Below are positions 1 to 7,952 of a stretch of DNA of 64,000 nucleotides, in pieces. Source of the DNA: RGIG6178 sp045118975 (lineage in GTDB: Bacteria > Bacillota_I > Bacilli_A > RFN20 > DUOF01); the NCBI GenBank assembly GCA_045118975.1, contig JBGVCT010000009.1, positions 62,001-126,000 on the forward strand, given 5' to 3'. A program made the position numbers and the translations under genes. Positions within the stretch are counted from its first letter, which is position 1, and each line of letters starts with the position of its first letter. The notes under the pieces were generated by a model that saw only the letters and a list, made by a program, of their open reading frames with translations, did no database searches and had not been told where the DNA came from.

Positions 1-603
1 GACAAACTAAAAGAATGGGCTAATAAATATCTTAATTATCTTCCTAACCATACTCCTTATTTTAAGACAACCTTCTCTCCTGGATTTACTAAATGGGCAA
101 ATAGTAGTGTAATTGGTACTAGCGCTGGAAATGGTGCTATGATGAGAGTATCACCTGTTGGCTATATGTTTAATACTAAAGAAGAAGTTATAGAAAATGC
201 TAGACTTGCTACTATCCCCTCACACAACTCTAAAGAAGCAATAGAGGCAGCCCAAATTGTAGCACTAATCATCTTTTATGCTAGAAAGGGATATTCTAAG
301 CAAGATATTATAAATGAGCTAAATTTAGAGATTAAAGAGCCAAATATAACATCTTTTAATTACACTTGTATGGATACAATAGATGTATGCTTATATTCTT
401 TATTTAATTCTTCTTCATTTGAAGATGCCATTAGATTAGCTATATCATTTGGAGGAGATACTGATACTAATGCTTGTATTGTTGGAAGTATGGCTGAAGC
501 TATGTATGGAATAAATACCAAACTTAAAGATAAAGCGATTTCTAAATTAGATAAAGAAATGGCTAATATAATAAATAAAGCTTATAAGAATAAAGTTAAA
601 TAA
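1..603 (+). CDS. ADP-ribosylglycohydrolase family protein (5' end cut by window)
   Basis: The reading frame is open from base 1, so the gene begins before the window; 200 codons are visible. The visible part reads GNGAMMRVSPVGYMF (from about base 130) and later SFGGDTDTNACIVGS, the C-terminal Asp-containing metal motif of the DraG/ADP-ribosylhydrolase family. Members of this family use two metal ions to remove ADP-ribose from proteins, nucleic acids or small molecules; the substrate cannot be told from this fragment. The protein is expected to be cytoplasmic. It ends with TAA directly before a strong hairpin terminator. The family call is secure; the biological role is not. Confidence 0.9.
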   Translation, partial: DKLKEWANKYLNYLPNHTPYFKTTFSPGFTKWANSSVIGTSAGNGAMMRVSPVGYMFNTKEEVIENARLATIPSHNSKEAIEAAQIVALIIFYARKGYSKQDIINELNLEIKEPNITSFNYTCMDTIDVCLYSLFNSSSFEDAIRLAISFGGDTDTNACIVGSMAEAMYGINTKLKDKAISKLDKEMANIINKAYKNKVK

Positions 604-644
604 AAAAACAATTTTCAATTTCAAGAAAATTGTTTTTCTTTTTA
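604..644. terminator. Bidirectional intrinsic terminator
   Basis: A perfect 13-bp stem (604-616 with 625-637) with an 8-base loop is flanked by A and T tracts. It lies between the convergent ADP-ribosylglycohydrolase and higA-like genes and can serve both. Confidence 0.85.
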
Positions 645-1712
645 TCACTTTACTTCAATTTCATATTTTTCTTTTAGATAATTGAATTTAGAATACTCGA
701 TTTTACCTTCCTTTTGAAGACGTCCTACAACAATGCCTGGATGAATGCCTATACTAGTTGAAAATTTTCTTATAGACTCTTCATCATATCCAGTTAGCTT
801 ATCTAAACTTTCACTAGGTATAAGAATTTCTTTAGCAAAGTTATCTGCTTCACACTCTATAATAGATTCCATTGCGTTATCATCGTTCACTATCATTTTT
901 CTTTTATGCTTTTGCAATACATGTTTTAGTTCATGAAAGAAACTAAACCAAAACTTATCATTATATGCTCCCCTTGTATTTAGTGCCATCATCACTTTAT
1001 TATTTCCTATCCATCTAACTACACCATTTATATTAGAATTCTTTAAAGTAGGTAATAGTACAAAAATAACACCACACTCTGATAATGTTTTCTTTAATTC
1101 GGGATAAAAGTCACTCATATTTTTTAATGTCATACTTCTAAATATATTTATACTATCAACTAATTTTTTTTCATTAAATTCACCTACTTCTTCTTTTCTA
1201 GCAATATTACTAGCAATAGAAACCCACACATTTTTACATACTATATTTTTGATACTTTCTTCCCTGCTAGTAGAAGTTCTATAAAATGAATGAATATCAT
1301 ATTTAGAATGAACTGTAAGTGAAGATACAAGTGAAGCAATACGCAATTTAGGAATTGCTTCTTGTATATTATCTTTTTCTTCAATAATACCTAGAGTAAT
1401 CAAAAAGTTCTTATCTATCATTTTATATATCTTTTTTTCTTCTTCAAATTGTTCTTGAGCTTCCTTATTAATCTTATATATATCATATCTATTTTGTAAA
1501 TTAAGCCACATATCAGGACTAGTACCTATTAGATTAGATAGTTTATGGGCTATATCAGGAGTAATAGAAGCACTACCCGCTAGTATAAGACTAACTTGTT
1601 TTCCTGAAATCCCTAAACGTTTAGAAAACTCATCTTGAGTTAATCCAGTTTCTTCTAAATACTCATTTAGATAATATCCTGGATGAACCGCTCTCCTTAA
1701 CATCTCACTCAT
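645..1712 (-). CDS. higA: HigA-type antitoxin/XRE regulator with ImmA/IrrE-like metallopeptidase domain
   Basis: This is a 355-residue two-domain protein. Residues about 1-75 form an XRE helix-turn-helix of the HigA type (opening HPGYYLNEYLEETGLTQDEF). The C-terminal part carries a zinc-peptidase motif HELKH (His260, Glu261, His264) followed by ECEADNFAKEILIP, the pattern of ImmA/IrrE-like peptidases. HigA proteins bind and silence their toxin and repress their own operon; the peptidase domain may cleave a regulator or help degrade the antitoxin, which is inference. The start overlaps the end of the toxin gene by 8 bases, so translation is probably coupled. The gene ends with TGA TAA in tandem just before the shared terminator. 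It is much longer than a minimal HigA (about 100 residues). Confidence 0.85.
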   Translation of the reverse strand: MSEMLRRAVHPGYYLNEYLEETGLTQDEFSKRLGISGKQVSLILAGSASITPDIAHKLSNLIGTSPDMWLNLQNRYDIYKINKEAQEQFEEEKKIYKMIDKNFLITLGIIEEKDNIQEAIPKLRIASLVSSLTVHSKYDIHSFYRTSTSREESIKNIVCKNVWVSIASNIARKEEVGEFNEKKLVDSINIFRSMTLKNMSDFYPELKKTLSECGVIFVLLPTLKNSNINGVVRWIGNNKVMMALNTRGAYNDKFWFSFFHELKHVLQKHKRKMIVNDDNAMESIIECEADNFAKEILIPSESLDKLTGYDEESIRKFSTSIGIHPGIVVGRLQKEGKIEYSKFNYLKEKYEIEVK

Positions 1713-2073
1713 AATGTTTACTAACCTCCTCTATCTCCACACATACTGCTTTAGTATATATGCTCATATCATTACAAACTATTCTCTTTTCATTTTCATC
1801 AAGTGGTGTAATAAGTAATCTATACCCACTTGTCTTTCCTAAATAGATTGAATATAGCCCTTTCAAATCACCTTCCAATGAATGTAATTTATATTGTGGC
1901 ATCATTAGTATATCCCTTAAACAAATCGAATCTTCTATAATATTTATTACAAGCATTAACTTATTGGCAACATCTTTACCTAACTCTTTTTTCGCTTTCT
2001 TTTCATCATTACACAACTTATACACTTTATTATTTTTATATATAATTCTTATACAAACCGCCTTCCATTTCAA
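1705..2073 (-). CDS. higB: HigB-type toxin (RelE superfamily mRNA interferase)
   Basis: The C-terminal half reads YKLHSLEGDLKGLYSIYL followed by SGYRLLI, the typical HigB/RelE core; family members cleave mRNA at the ribosome. Toxin-first order and an 8-base overlap with a HigA-like gene support the call. The start is unclear. The longest frame opens with TTG at 2073, but the homologous part seems to begin nearer residue 8-11 (IRIIYKNNKVYKL), and the best ribosome binding site (GGAAGGCGG, about 2060-2067) lies inside the frame, just before codons ATA/AGA/ATT. No ATG, GTG or TTG sits at proper spacing there. A rare start codon, the TTG start, or a damaged start are all possible. Confidence 0.8.
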   Translation of the reverse strand: MKWKAVCIRIIYKNNKVYKLCNDEKKAKKELGKDVANKLMLVINIIEDSICLRDILMMPQYKLHSLEGDLKGLYSIYLGKTSGYRLLITPLDENEKRIVCNDMSIYTKAVCVEIEEVSKHYE

Positions 2074-2082
2074 TATTTCATT

Positions 2083-2097
2083 TTACCATTTTGGTAA
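2083..2097. promoter_or_regulatory. Putative HigA operator
   Basis: A perfect palindrome TTACCA-AAA-TGGTAA lies at about +3 to +17 of the predicted higBA transcript, between the -10 box and the start region. The position and size suit autorepression by the XRE domain of HigA; binding is inferred. Confidence 0.55.
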
Positions 2098-2106
2098 TTT
2101 CAATTA

Positions 2107-2135
2107 ATTATAACATATTTATTATAAATATTCAA
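2107..2135 (-). promoter_or_regulatory. Promoter of higBA
   Basis: On the minus strand, -35 TTGAAT (2130-2135), a 17-base spacer and a perfect -10 TATAAT (2107-2112). The palindromic operator follows immediately downstream. Confidence 0.7.
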
Positions 2136-2166
2136 CTACTATCTTTTAAAAGAAAGTATAGTAGTT
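2134..2166. repeat. Inverted repeat upstream of higBA promoter
   Basis: Perfect 9-bp arms AACTACTAT (2134-2142) and ATAGTAGTT (2158-2166) surround a loop that itself contains CTTTT/AAAAG. It abuts the higBA -35 box. It could be a regulator site or a small hairpin; there is no U tail for a terminator. Confidence 0.4.
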
Positions 2167-2231
2167 CATATTCTTATTTTTCCTCCTAACAATACCATTA
2201 CCCTTATGTCAAAAAAAGTTCCCGTTTACAA

Positions 2232-2267
2232 TAAAAAAATAGAAGATGATTTTTCACCTTCTATTTT
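2232..2267 (-). terminator. Intrinsic terminator of the YwaF-like gene pair
   Basis: Reading the minus strand, AAAATAGAAGGTGA pairs with TCATCTTCTATTTT (one G-U pair, AAAA loop), followed by a T run. The stop codon at 2261-2263 lies in the stem. Confidence 0.8.
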
Positions 2268-3031
2268 GTACTTCTTTTCTTTTTATATAGATACACTGGG
2301 CCATAGAATACAAATGGTATTAAAAGATATGCCAAATATACTAACAAAATATAACACACTTCTGGCATAGCATTATATATAGGATCAAATATGTATCCTC
2401 CTCTAAAGAACATATACGAACAATTAAATATAAAGTTAATAATATTAGCAGGTATACTCACTATAAATAATGGTATAAAGCCATATAAAGCTTCTTTTAT
2501 ATTAGTTAACTTATATTTACCTGTAAACATAAGAGTAAGAGCCACATACACCATGCTTCCATGATATATAAGTGTATGCATACCTGCAAATGTATAACAT
2601 GGATAGTTATTTAACACATTAGCAGGATATACAAAGTTAACTAATCCACCTACTAAATTATATGTACACAAATAACTACATCCCATTTTATATAAGAATC
2701 CATCTTCTTTAGTAAATAATACAAATGGCATAACATACATAAATATACTACATAAATATAATGGCAATATGCCTGTAACCTCAAATCCATGTGGGTTAGT
2801 TACACTCTCCCAAGTCATCTTAGCAAATTCATAAATAACTAAGAACACCCATAATACTATTAGTATAGTCCTTAACTTCTTTTTATCTAACTTTCTAGAT
2901 AATATAGCAAGTGTTGGTACTGTAATAGTTAATATAATAGCCACTACAATATGTAATGGAGAAAATAGTTTACCTGGTAATCCCTCAGGTAAATACGCTT
3001 TATTGGTAAAAAAATATTTTAATAATTCCAT
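2261..3031 (-). CDS. YwaF/TMEM164-like (TIGR02206-type) integral membrane protein, copy 2
   Basis: This is a polytopic membrane protein of 256 residues with about seven hydrophobic segments. It resembles the YwaF/TIGR02206 family, distantly related to eukaryotic TMEM164. Recognisable marks are LPLYLCSIFMY in the middle and HTLIYHGSM later; the same positions are conserved in the upstream paralogue. TMEM164 is described as a cysteine-dependent acyltransferase, so the conserved Cys and His residues here might be catalytic, which is inference. The frame opens with GTG at 3034, but the ATG at 3031 has AGGAG at good spacing and overlaps the TGA of the upstream gene as TGATG, so translation is coupled. 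The gene ends in a strong terminator. Confidence 0.7.
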   Translation of the reverse strand: MELLKYFFTNKAYLPEGLPGKLFSPLHIVVAIILTITVPTLAILSRKLDKKKLRTILIVLWVFLVIYEFAKMTWESVTNPHGFEVTGILPLYLCSIFMYVMPFVLFTKEDGFLYKMGCSYLCTYNLVGGLVNFVYPANVLNNYPCYTFAGMHTLIYHGSMVYVALTLMFTGKYKLTNIKEALYGFIPLFIVSIPANIINFIFNCSYMFFRGGYIFDPIYNAMPEVCYILLVYLAYLLIPFVFYGPVYLYKKKRSTK

Positions 3032-3762
3032 CACTTATCTCTCCTTTTAATTAATTTATAAACTCCATAGTTAATCCAATATAATAATACACTTTCAGCC
3101 AAATACACCACAAGTATATATAACCACTTATAATTACTAGCTAAATCACTAAGTAAAGGTAATCCAAATGGATTAGATAAAAACATCATATTTGTATTAA
3201 GACAGTGATTTAGTATCACTCCTATAATACAAAATACACTTAAAAACCCAGTATATAAATAACTATCTTTTATATTAGGTGTATATAACTTACTATTTGC
3301 CACTAAGCATCCACTAAAGAACATTAATACATGATACACAAATGAATGTATAGTAGCAGGATGCCATATAGGATATAAAAGTAAAGAAGTAGTAGGATAT
3401 AAACTAAATACAATAGAGGCAAATATACCTCCAAATACCATAAAGGTATATCCCATTCTCTCTACATATTTATTTTTTATAAATACCATCCAGATAGCAT
3501 ATATAAAAAGACTACAGAAATATACAGGAATATAATCATCATATGGTTGTTTCTTATATACTCTTATTGCAATCTTTACTATCTCCATAATAGTTACTGC
3601 TATTGCAATAACAAATAGTATCTTCTTAGTATACTTACTATCTATCTTTTTTGATAAGTATAAGCTTAATATTGCTATTAACACAAAAGCCATAACAAAT
3701 AGCAAATGTTCTAATGAAAACAAACCAGGAACATCTGCACTAGAAAAATTATCATATGGCAT
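3031..3762 (-). CDS. YwaF/TMEM164-like (TIGR02206-type) integral membrane protein, copy 1
   Basis: This is a 243-residue polytopic membrane protein and the paralogue of the gene directly downstream. It shares IPVYFCSLFIY and HSFVYHVLM with the next protein's LPLYLCSIFMY and HTLIYHGSM, and the same hydrophobic layout. A GGAG-containing ribosome binding site precedes the ATG at 3762. The two genes form a coupled pair, so they may work as a heteromer. The substrate and reaction are unknown; a lipid-related acyltransfer role is only suggested by the distant TMEM164 relation. Confidence 0.7.
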   Translation of the reverse strand: MPYDNFSSADVPGLFSLEHLLFVMAFVLIAILSLYLSKKIDSKYTKKILFVIAIAVTIMEIVKIAIRVYKKQPYDDYIPVYFCSLFIYAIWMVFIKNKYVERMGYTFMVFGGIFASIVFSLYPTTSLLLYPIWHPATIHSFVYHVLMFFSGCLVANSKLYTPNIKDSYLYTGFLSVFCIIGVILNHCLNTNMMFLSNPFGLPLLSDLASNYKWLYILVVYLAESVLLYWINYGVYKLIKRRDK

Positions 3763-3785
3763 ATTATCATCTCCATATATATGAT

Positions 3786-3813
3786 AATAAAAAAAGGCTA
3801 GATTTTCTAGCCT
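3786..3813 (-). terminator. Intrinsic terminator of galE
   Basis: Stem AGGCTAGA / TCTAGCCT (3795-3802 with 3806-3813), followed on the minus strand by a T run. Confidence 0.8.
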
Positions 3814-3819
3814 ATAACC

Positions 3820-4836
3820 TTAATAATCATAACCATTTGGATTCTTAGATTGGAAATTCCATGAATCTTTACATGCATCTTCCACACTATAACAAGCTTG
3901 CCATTTTAATTCCCTATTAGCCTTAGAACAATCAGCATAACATGCATCTATATCTCCAGGTCTTCTATCAGTTATAACATATGGTACATTTAACTTATTA
4001 GCAGTTTGGAATGCATTAACCATTTGTAATACTGAAGTACCAGTTCCTGTACCCAAATTGTAAGTAGTTAGACCACATTTAGTATCTAGTTTATCTAAAG
4101 CAGCTAAATGTCCTCTAGCTAAATCAACTACATGGATATAATCTCTAACTCCAGTACCATCAACTGTATTATAATCACTACCAAATACACCTAATCTCTC
4201 TCTTTTACCAATAGCTACTTGAGTAATATAAGGCATTAAGTTATTTGGTATATCATTAGGATCTTCACCAATTAATCCAGATGGATGAGCACCTATTGGA
4301 TTAAAGTATCTAAGTATAGCAATATTTAGATTACTATTAACCTTAGCAACATCCTTTAATATTTCTTCAATCATATACTTAGTTCTACCATATGGATTAG
4401 TTACTCCACCAACCTCACACTCTTCTGTAATAGGTAATACCTTAGGATCACCATATACAGTAGCACTACTAGAGAATACAAAGTTATCTACTCCATACTC
4501 TAACATTAACTCTAATATAGAAATAGTGCTATTAAGGTTATTGTTATAATACATCAAAGGCTTAGCTACTGATTCACCTACTGCTTTATATCCAGCAAAG
4601 TGAATAACAGCACTAATACTTTCACTTTCAAATATCTTTCTCATCTCTTCTTTATTACAAACATCTACTTTATAGAACTTAGGCTTAGTACCAGTAATAG
4701 TAGCAATTCTATCTAATACTTCAATCTTACTATTAGATAAGTTATCTACTATTATAGGATCATAACCCTTTTCTATTAACTCTACTACAGTGTGGCTACC
4801 AATATATCCAGCACCACCAGTTACTAATATTGACAT
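3820..4836 (-). CDS. galE: UDP-glucose 4-epimerase
   Basis: This is a full-length 338-residue extended short-chain dehydrogenase fold. It has the N-terminal NAD-binding GGAGYIGSH, the catalytic FSSSATVYG serine/threonine region and the Tyr-x-x-x-Lys pair in YGRTK near residue 149. GalE interconverts UDP-glucose and UDP-galactose (and sometimes the N-acetyl forms) in the cytoplasm. Its position next to the capsule locus suggests that it supplies UDP-Gal or UDP-GalNAc for the polysaccharide. An AGGAG ribosome binding site precedes the ATG. The gene stands alone with its own terminator. Its codon use resembles housekeeping genes in the window. Confidence 0.97.
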   Translation of the reverse strand: MSILVTGGAGYIGSHTVVELIEKGYDPIIVDNLSNSKIEVLDRIATITGTKPKFYKVDVCNKEEMRKIFESESISAVIHFAGYKAVGESVAKPLMYYNNNLNSTISILELMLEYGVDNFVFSSSATVYGDPKVLPITEECEVGGVTNPYGRTKYMIEEILKDVAKVNSNLNIAILRYFNPIGAHPSGLIGEDPNDIPNNLMPYITQVAIGKRERLGVFGSDYNTVDGTGVRDYIHVVDLARGHLAALDKLDTKCGLTTYNLGTGTGTSVLQMVNAFQTANKLNVPYVITDRRPGDIDACYADCSKANRELKWQACYSVEDACKDSWNFQSKNPNGYDY

Positions 4837-5122
4837 ATCATCACTCTCCTAGCTTACTATTATATTCTTTTTTTTCACTATCCATAATAATTGCCTAAAA
4901 ATATTACAAAATTCGACAAAACAGATATATTTTATTCATATTTTCACTCAATTTAGCTAATTTTCACAAAAAATATAGCCCAATCACTAATATTATGTGG
5001 AATTATATCTAAGCAAGAGTAAAATATTACTTAGAAACACAAATAAAGTAAATATCACACACTAAGCGCAAGGGCGCACACAAAAACTTAGTTGTGTTTC
5101 TAAAATTATCTATATATAGAAC
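4837..5122. other. AT-rich intergenic spacer between capsule locus and galE
   Basis: There is no credible coding frame in about 290 bases. The galE-proximal part probably holds the galE promoter, though no clear -35/-10 pair stands out. The far end contains a folded element (5031-5103, listed separately) followed by the terminator at 5123-5160. Confidence 0.6.
5031..5103. repeat. Structured inverted-repeat element, possible small RNA
   Basis: Perfect 12-bp arms TTAGAAACACAA (5031-5042) and TTGTGTTTCTAA (5092-5103) enclose a nested pair CTAAG (5062-5066) / CTTAG (5087-5091) and a GC hairpin GCGC-AAGG-GCGC (5066-5077). The GC-rich core is unlike the AT-rich surroundings. A terminator follows 20 bases downstream on the plus strand. 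Function unknown. Confidence 0.45.
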
Positions 5123-5160
5123 AAAAAAAACTCTTGGTACTGCAGACTAAGAGTTTTTTT
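5123..5160. terminator. Bidirectional intrinsic terminator at end of capsule operon
   Basis: Stem AAAAAACTCTT / AAGAGTTTTTT with a 13-base loop, A and T tracts on both sides. The TAG stop of the last capsule gene (5147-5149) overlaps the hairpin. Confidence 0.8.
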
Positions 5161-6856
5161 GTTTATTTTCTTTTATAAACAAAACAATTTTTGTATATAA
5201 ATAAATACATAATCCTACCGGATAATATAAAACATAAATTTTCTTTTTATAAAATAATTCTTTTAATTTGCAAAAAAATCTCATATTATCCTCTGGAAAG
5301 CAGATTAAACTTTTTAAAGTTATATGCACTTCTTTTATATTTTGCTGTGCTTTTGACTGTTTTCCCATATTATCATAATAGCTAGCATCGTATTTTTGTA
5401 ATAATGCTAACCTATTTCGATTCGAAAATAACAAGGTATATATCAATTTGTGGGCAATATATTTTTCACTGTAGCGTATATTCCAAGCATCAATGGAACA
5501 AAATAGGTGCATTAATTTTTTTTGAATTTCTTTTGTATGGTTTATGTATAAATTTTTCTCTTTTTCATTCCATTCTTCAATAAATTCAACTTTTTCACCA
5601 TTCATCTTATAACTCTTCAAGCTTCCATGCGGTGCTGTTAATATTTGTTCATAAAAAGTGCAATTTGTTCTAAAAATACCATAATATTTAGATTTACTAC
5701 CATCAGAATTAATGTTGAATAGTACGCCTTTTCTCAAAGCATTTTGGTTAGCATCATTAATAAATGTCCCTAAATAATATCCATTAGTTTTATAACCATA
5801 TTTATTAGTAAAAAATAATTGGGAAGAACAATTCCACCCCTCATCCACTATAAACAATCTATTCTCTTTACTATTATCATCTAAATATTTTTCTAATATT
5901 TGTTGCTGTTCTTCATTTGTATAGGTAAGTTTATTTACAAATCTGGAATTTTTGAAGTAGATTGTATTAAACTTAATTGTTTTGCCTTTTTGATATTCAT
6001 TAAATAGTTTTTGTAAAAAATAGCCTCCCCTAGATAAGAATAGTACATCTTGATTACAATTGCTTTTTAATAATTCATCATATATTTTTTCAACAGCAAA
6101 ATATAATGGAATCGCATATTCTAAAAAGCAATCGCTTTTTTGACCTTTTTTAAATAAATATTTTTTACCAAAAGTACTAAAACTTATATTTAATTTTCTT
6201 GATGAATTGGTTTGTAGCTTGTGAGCAAGCGGAAAGTAGTGTTTAGCTTTCCCTATTCCCGATTTCAAAGCCATATCGACATCGCTATGTTTACTATCGC
6301 CAATCATTAAAACATCTTTCATATTTATCTGTAGCACGTCAGCAACAATATTGTATAGATGGCCATTATGCTTTGATGATTCAAAATCAGAAGAAGAAAA
6401 TATTCCTTTAAACAAATAATTTAAATTATATTGCTCTAAGTATATTTCGTATGCTTCTTTAGGTAAATTATAATCACTTACTATATATATTTCTTTTTTT
6501 AGTTTATACTGATTTTTTAAATATTTTATTATCTTTTTATTAGGATACTGCGTAGCATAATCTATATATAATTCTGTTTTATATGAGTTATGATAAAACT
6601 CCTCAAATGGCACAGAGAAATTCTCGTGTAAAACCAATTTATCATAAATGGATCGAATCAAATTCTCATATTTTATTTCATATTCTATTTTTTCAAATTT
6701 TTTTATACAATCCTTCCTTAAATTAATTAAGTCAACGCTAATCAACTCGGGATATATCGTTTTTAACTTAACCTCCCATTGAGGTAATAGTTGAAATGAA
6801 TGAATTTTCCTAAACATTATTGTATCGAAAAAATCAACAAATATTACACCACTCAT
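5147..6856 (-). CDS. HAD-family hydrolase fused to a capsule-locus C-terminal domain
   Basis: This is a 569-residue protein. The first 220 residues form a HAD phosphatase: motif I VDFFDTIMF near the N terminus, and motif IV MIGDSKHSDVDMA near residue 190. The second half (about 240-540) is an uncharacterised domain commonly seen attached to HAD domains in polysaccharide loci, ending in basic, hydrophobic sequence. The substrate is unknown; a role in tailoring or transferring a phosphorylated capsule substituent is plausible. The frame can start at 6877, but the ATG at 6856 has a strong AGGGGGG site at correct spacing and was chosen. It is the last gene of the capsule operon; the spacing to the tagD-like gene is 26 bases. 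Confidence 0.7.
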   Translation of the reverse strand: MSGVIFVDFFDTIMFRKIHSFQLLPQWEVKLKTIYPELISVDLINLRKDCIKKFEKIEYEIKYENLIRSIYDKLVLHENFSVPFEEFYHNSYKTELYIDYATQYPNKKIIKYLKNQYKLKKEIYIVSDYNLPKEAYEIYLEQYNLNYLFKGIFSSSDFESSKHNGHLYNIVADVLQINMKDVLMIGDSKHSDVDMALKSGIGKAKHYFPLAHKLQTNSSRKLNISFSTFGKKYLFKKGQKSDCFLEYAIPLYFAVEKIYDELLKSNCNQDVLFLSRGGYFLQKLFNEYQKGKTIKFNTIYFKNSRFVNKLTYTNEEQQQILEKYLDDNSKENRLFIVDEGWNCSSQLFFTNKYGYKTNGYYLGTFINDANQNALRKGVLFNINSDGSKSKYYGIFRTNCTFYEQILTAPHGSLKSYKMNGEKVEFIEEWNEKEKNLYINHTKEIQKKLMHLFCSIDAWNIRYSEKYIAHKLIYTLLFSNRNRLALLQKYDASYYDNMGKQSKAQQNIKEVHITLKSLICFPEDNMRFFCKLKELFYKKKIYVLYYPVGLCIYLYTKIVLFIKENKQKNS

Positions 6857-6882
6857 TTTATTTCCCCCCTTGTGCAAGACTA

Positions 6883-7281
6883 CTATAAGTTCTTCTTAAT
6901 GTTCGATGAACATATTCCTTGTGTTCTTTTTAATCTAACAACTTTTTTTCCATTTTCTAAGCACCATTGCTCAGCTTCATCAAATCTTCCACCTTTGTGG
7001 TCTTCTCCCAATGCAAGAATATCAAAATCAATTGTTGCAAGAGTCTCGGGAGAAAGCGAATTGTAGATAATAACTTTATCAACAATTCGAATAGACTCCA
7101 ACATTTCTTTTCTTTCATCATTATCATACAAAATTTTAGCTTCTGGTTTGTATTTCAATATATACTCACTATTTTGCATTGCTACAATTAAGTAATCGGC
7201 GTAAGTTTTACATTGTTTAAATAGCCTTAAATGGCCTAAATGAAAATAGTCAAACACACCAAAAGTTAATATTTTACTCAT
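6883..7281 (-). CDS. tagD: Glycerol-3-phosphate cytidylyltransferase (TagD-like)
   Basis: This 132-residue protein is about the usual length of TagD/GCT. It carries the nucleotidyltransferase signature FGVFDYFHLGHLRLF (HxGH motif) and the C-terminal RTQGICSSNI, equivalent to RTxGISTT. The enzyme makes CDP-glycerol from CTP and glycerol-3-phosphate, the donor used by CDP-glycerol glycerophosphotransferases such as the one at 8574-9731. The frame can begin with TTG at 7284, but the ATG at 7281 follows AGGAGG by 9 bases and was chosen. It overlaps the upstream nucleotidyltransferase gene by 8 bases. A closely related cytidylyltransferase with another substrate cannot be excluded. Confidence 0.88.
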   Translation of the reverse strand: MSKILTFGVFDYFHLGHLRLFKQCKTYADYLIVAMQNSEYILKYKPEAKILYDNDERKEMLESIRIVDKVIIYNSLSPETLATIDFDILALGEDHKGGRFDEAEQWCLENGKKVVRLKRTQGICSSNIKKNL

Positions 7282-7936
7282 CAATAGATTCCTCCTTCTC
7301 TACATATTCATTAATCCACGCTACTGCTGCTTCATAATCATCTTGTGTATCAATTCCTCTGCCCTCTATCTTAATAGACGTTAACGGAAGTAGCGGTTTA
7401 ATCATCTCATAGACATAGTCTCTCCTTTTAATAAGTTTTTCTGTCTCTAATTTAGCCGCTCCTAACCACTCAAATTCTTTATTGCCATCATTAAATGAAA
7501 CCACATTATTTTGTATCACATGAACATACGTTGCTTCATCTGAATTAATTTCAGAATGCGTCATACACATCCCATCGTAATTAATTAATTGATGTAAATC
7601 TTCTTCTTTTATAAGAGTATCTCCATCTAAAACAACAACATATTTTCTTGCACCCAATAGAGCCTTGCTTAAACTATCTGCAGGCCCCGTTGTTTGATAC
7701 TCTCGATTAATAACATACATAATATCTTTTCTTGATTCGTTTATAACTTTCATAATGGTTTCTGATTCGTATCCCACAACCACCCTTATATCATCATATT
7801 CTTTCAAGCAATCCAACAGCTTAACTATTAGAGGTTTTCCATCAATGCTAACTAGTGCTTTTGGCGTACTTATTCCTAATCTTGTCCCCATTCCAGCACA
7901 ACATATCACTATGGACACATCATTGTTCATTTTCAT
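7274..7936 (-). CDS. Sugar/alditol-phosphate nucleotidyltransferase (NTP_transferase superfamily)
   Basis: This 220-residue protein begins with the nucleotide-binding signature CCAGMGTRLG followed by PKAL, and has VVLDGDTLI in mid-sequence as the metal-binding site. It is a cytoplasmic enzyme that should activate a phosphorylated sugar or polyol as an NDP derivative. The pairing with a HAD phosphatase directly upstream recalls the gtp1/gtp3 genes of pneumococcal glycerol-2-phosphate capsules, but no dehydrogenase partner is present. The identity of the substrate is therefore open. The gene sits in the capsule operon with a 16-base gap upstream and an 8-base overlap downstream. Confidence 0.75.
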   Translation of the reverse strand: MKMNNDVSIVICCAGMGTRLGISTPKALVSIDGKPLIVKLLDCLKEYDDIRVVVGYESETIMKVINESRKDIMYVINREYQTTGPADSLSKALLGARKYVVVLDGDTLIKEEDLHQLINYDGMCMTHSEINSDEATYVHVIQNNVVSFNDGNKEFEWLGAAKLETEKLIKRRDYVYEMIKPLLPLTSIKIEGRGIDTQDDYEAAVAWINEYVEKEESIDE

Positions 7937-7952
7937 ATATCCTACACTCCAT

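Noticed and set aside
645..3034. Mycoplasma-type genetic code (TGA as Trp) suggested by the AT-rich sequence
   Set aside because: TGA is used as a stop in several genes (645-647, 1705-1707, 3031-3033, 16309-16311), and conserved Trp codons are TGG.
4837..5122. Possible CRISPR or tRNA in the spacer by galE
   Set aside because: There is only one inverted repeat, with no direct repeats, no cloverleaf and no CCA end.
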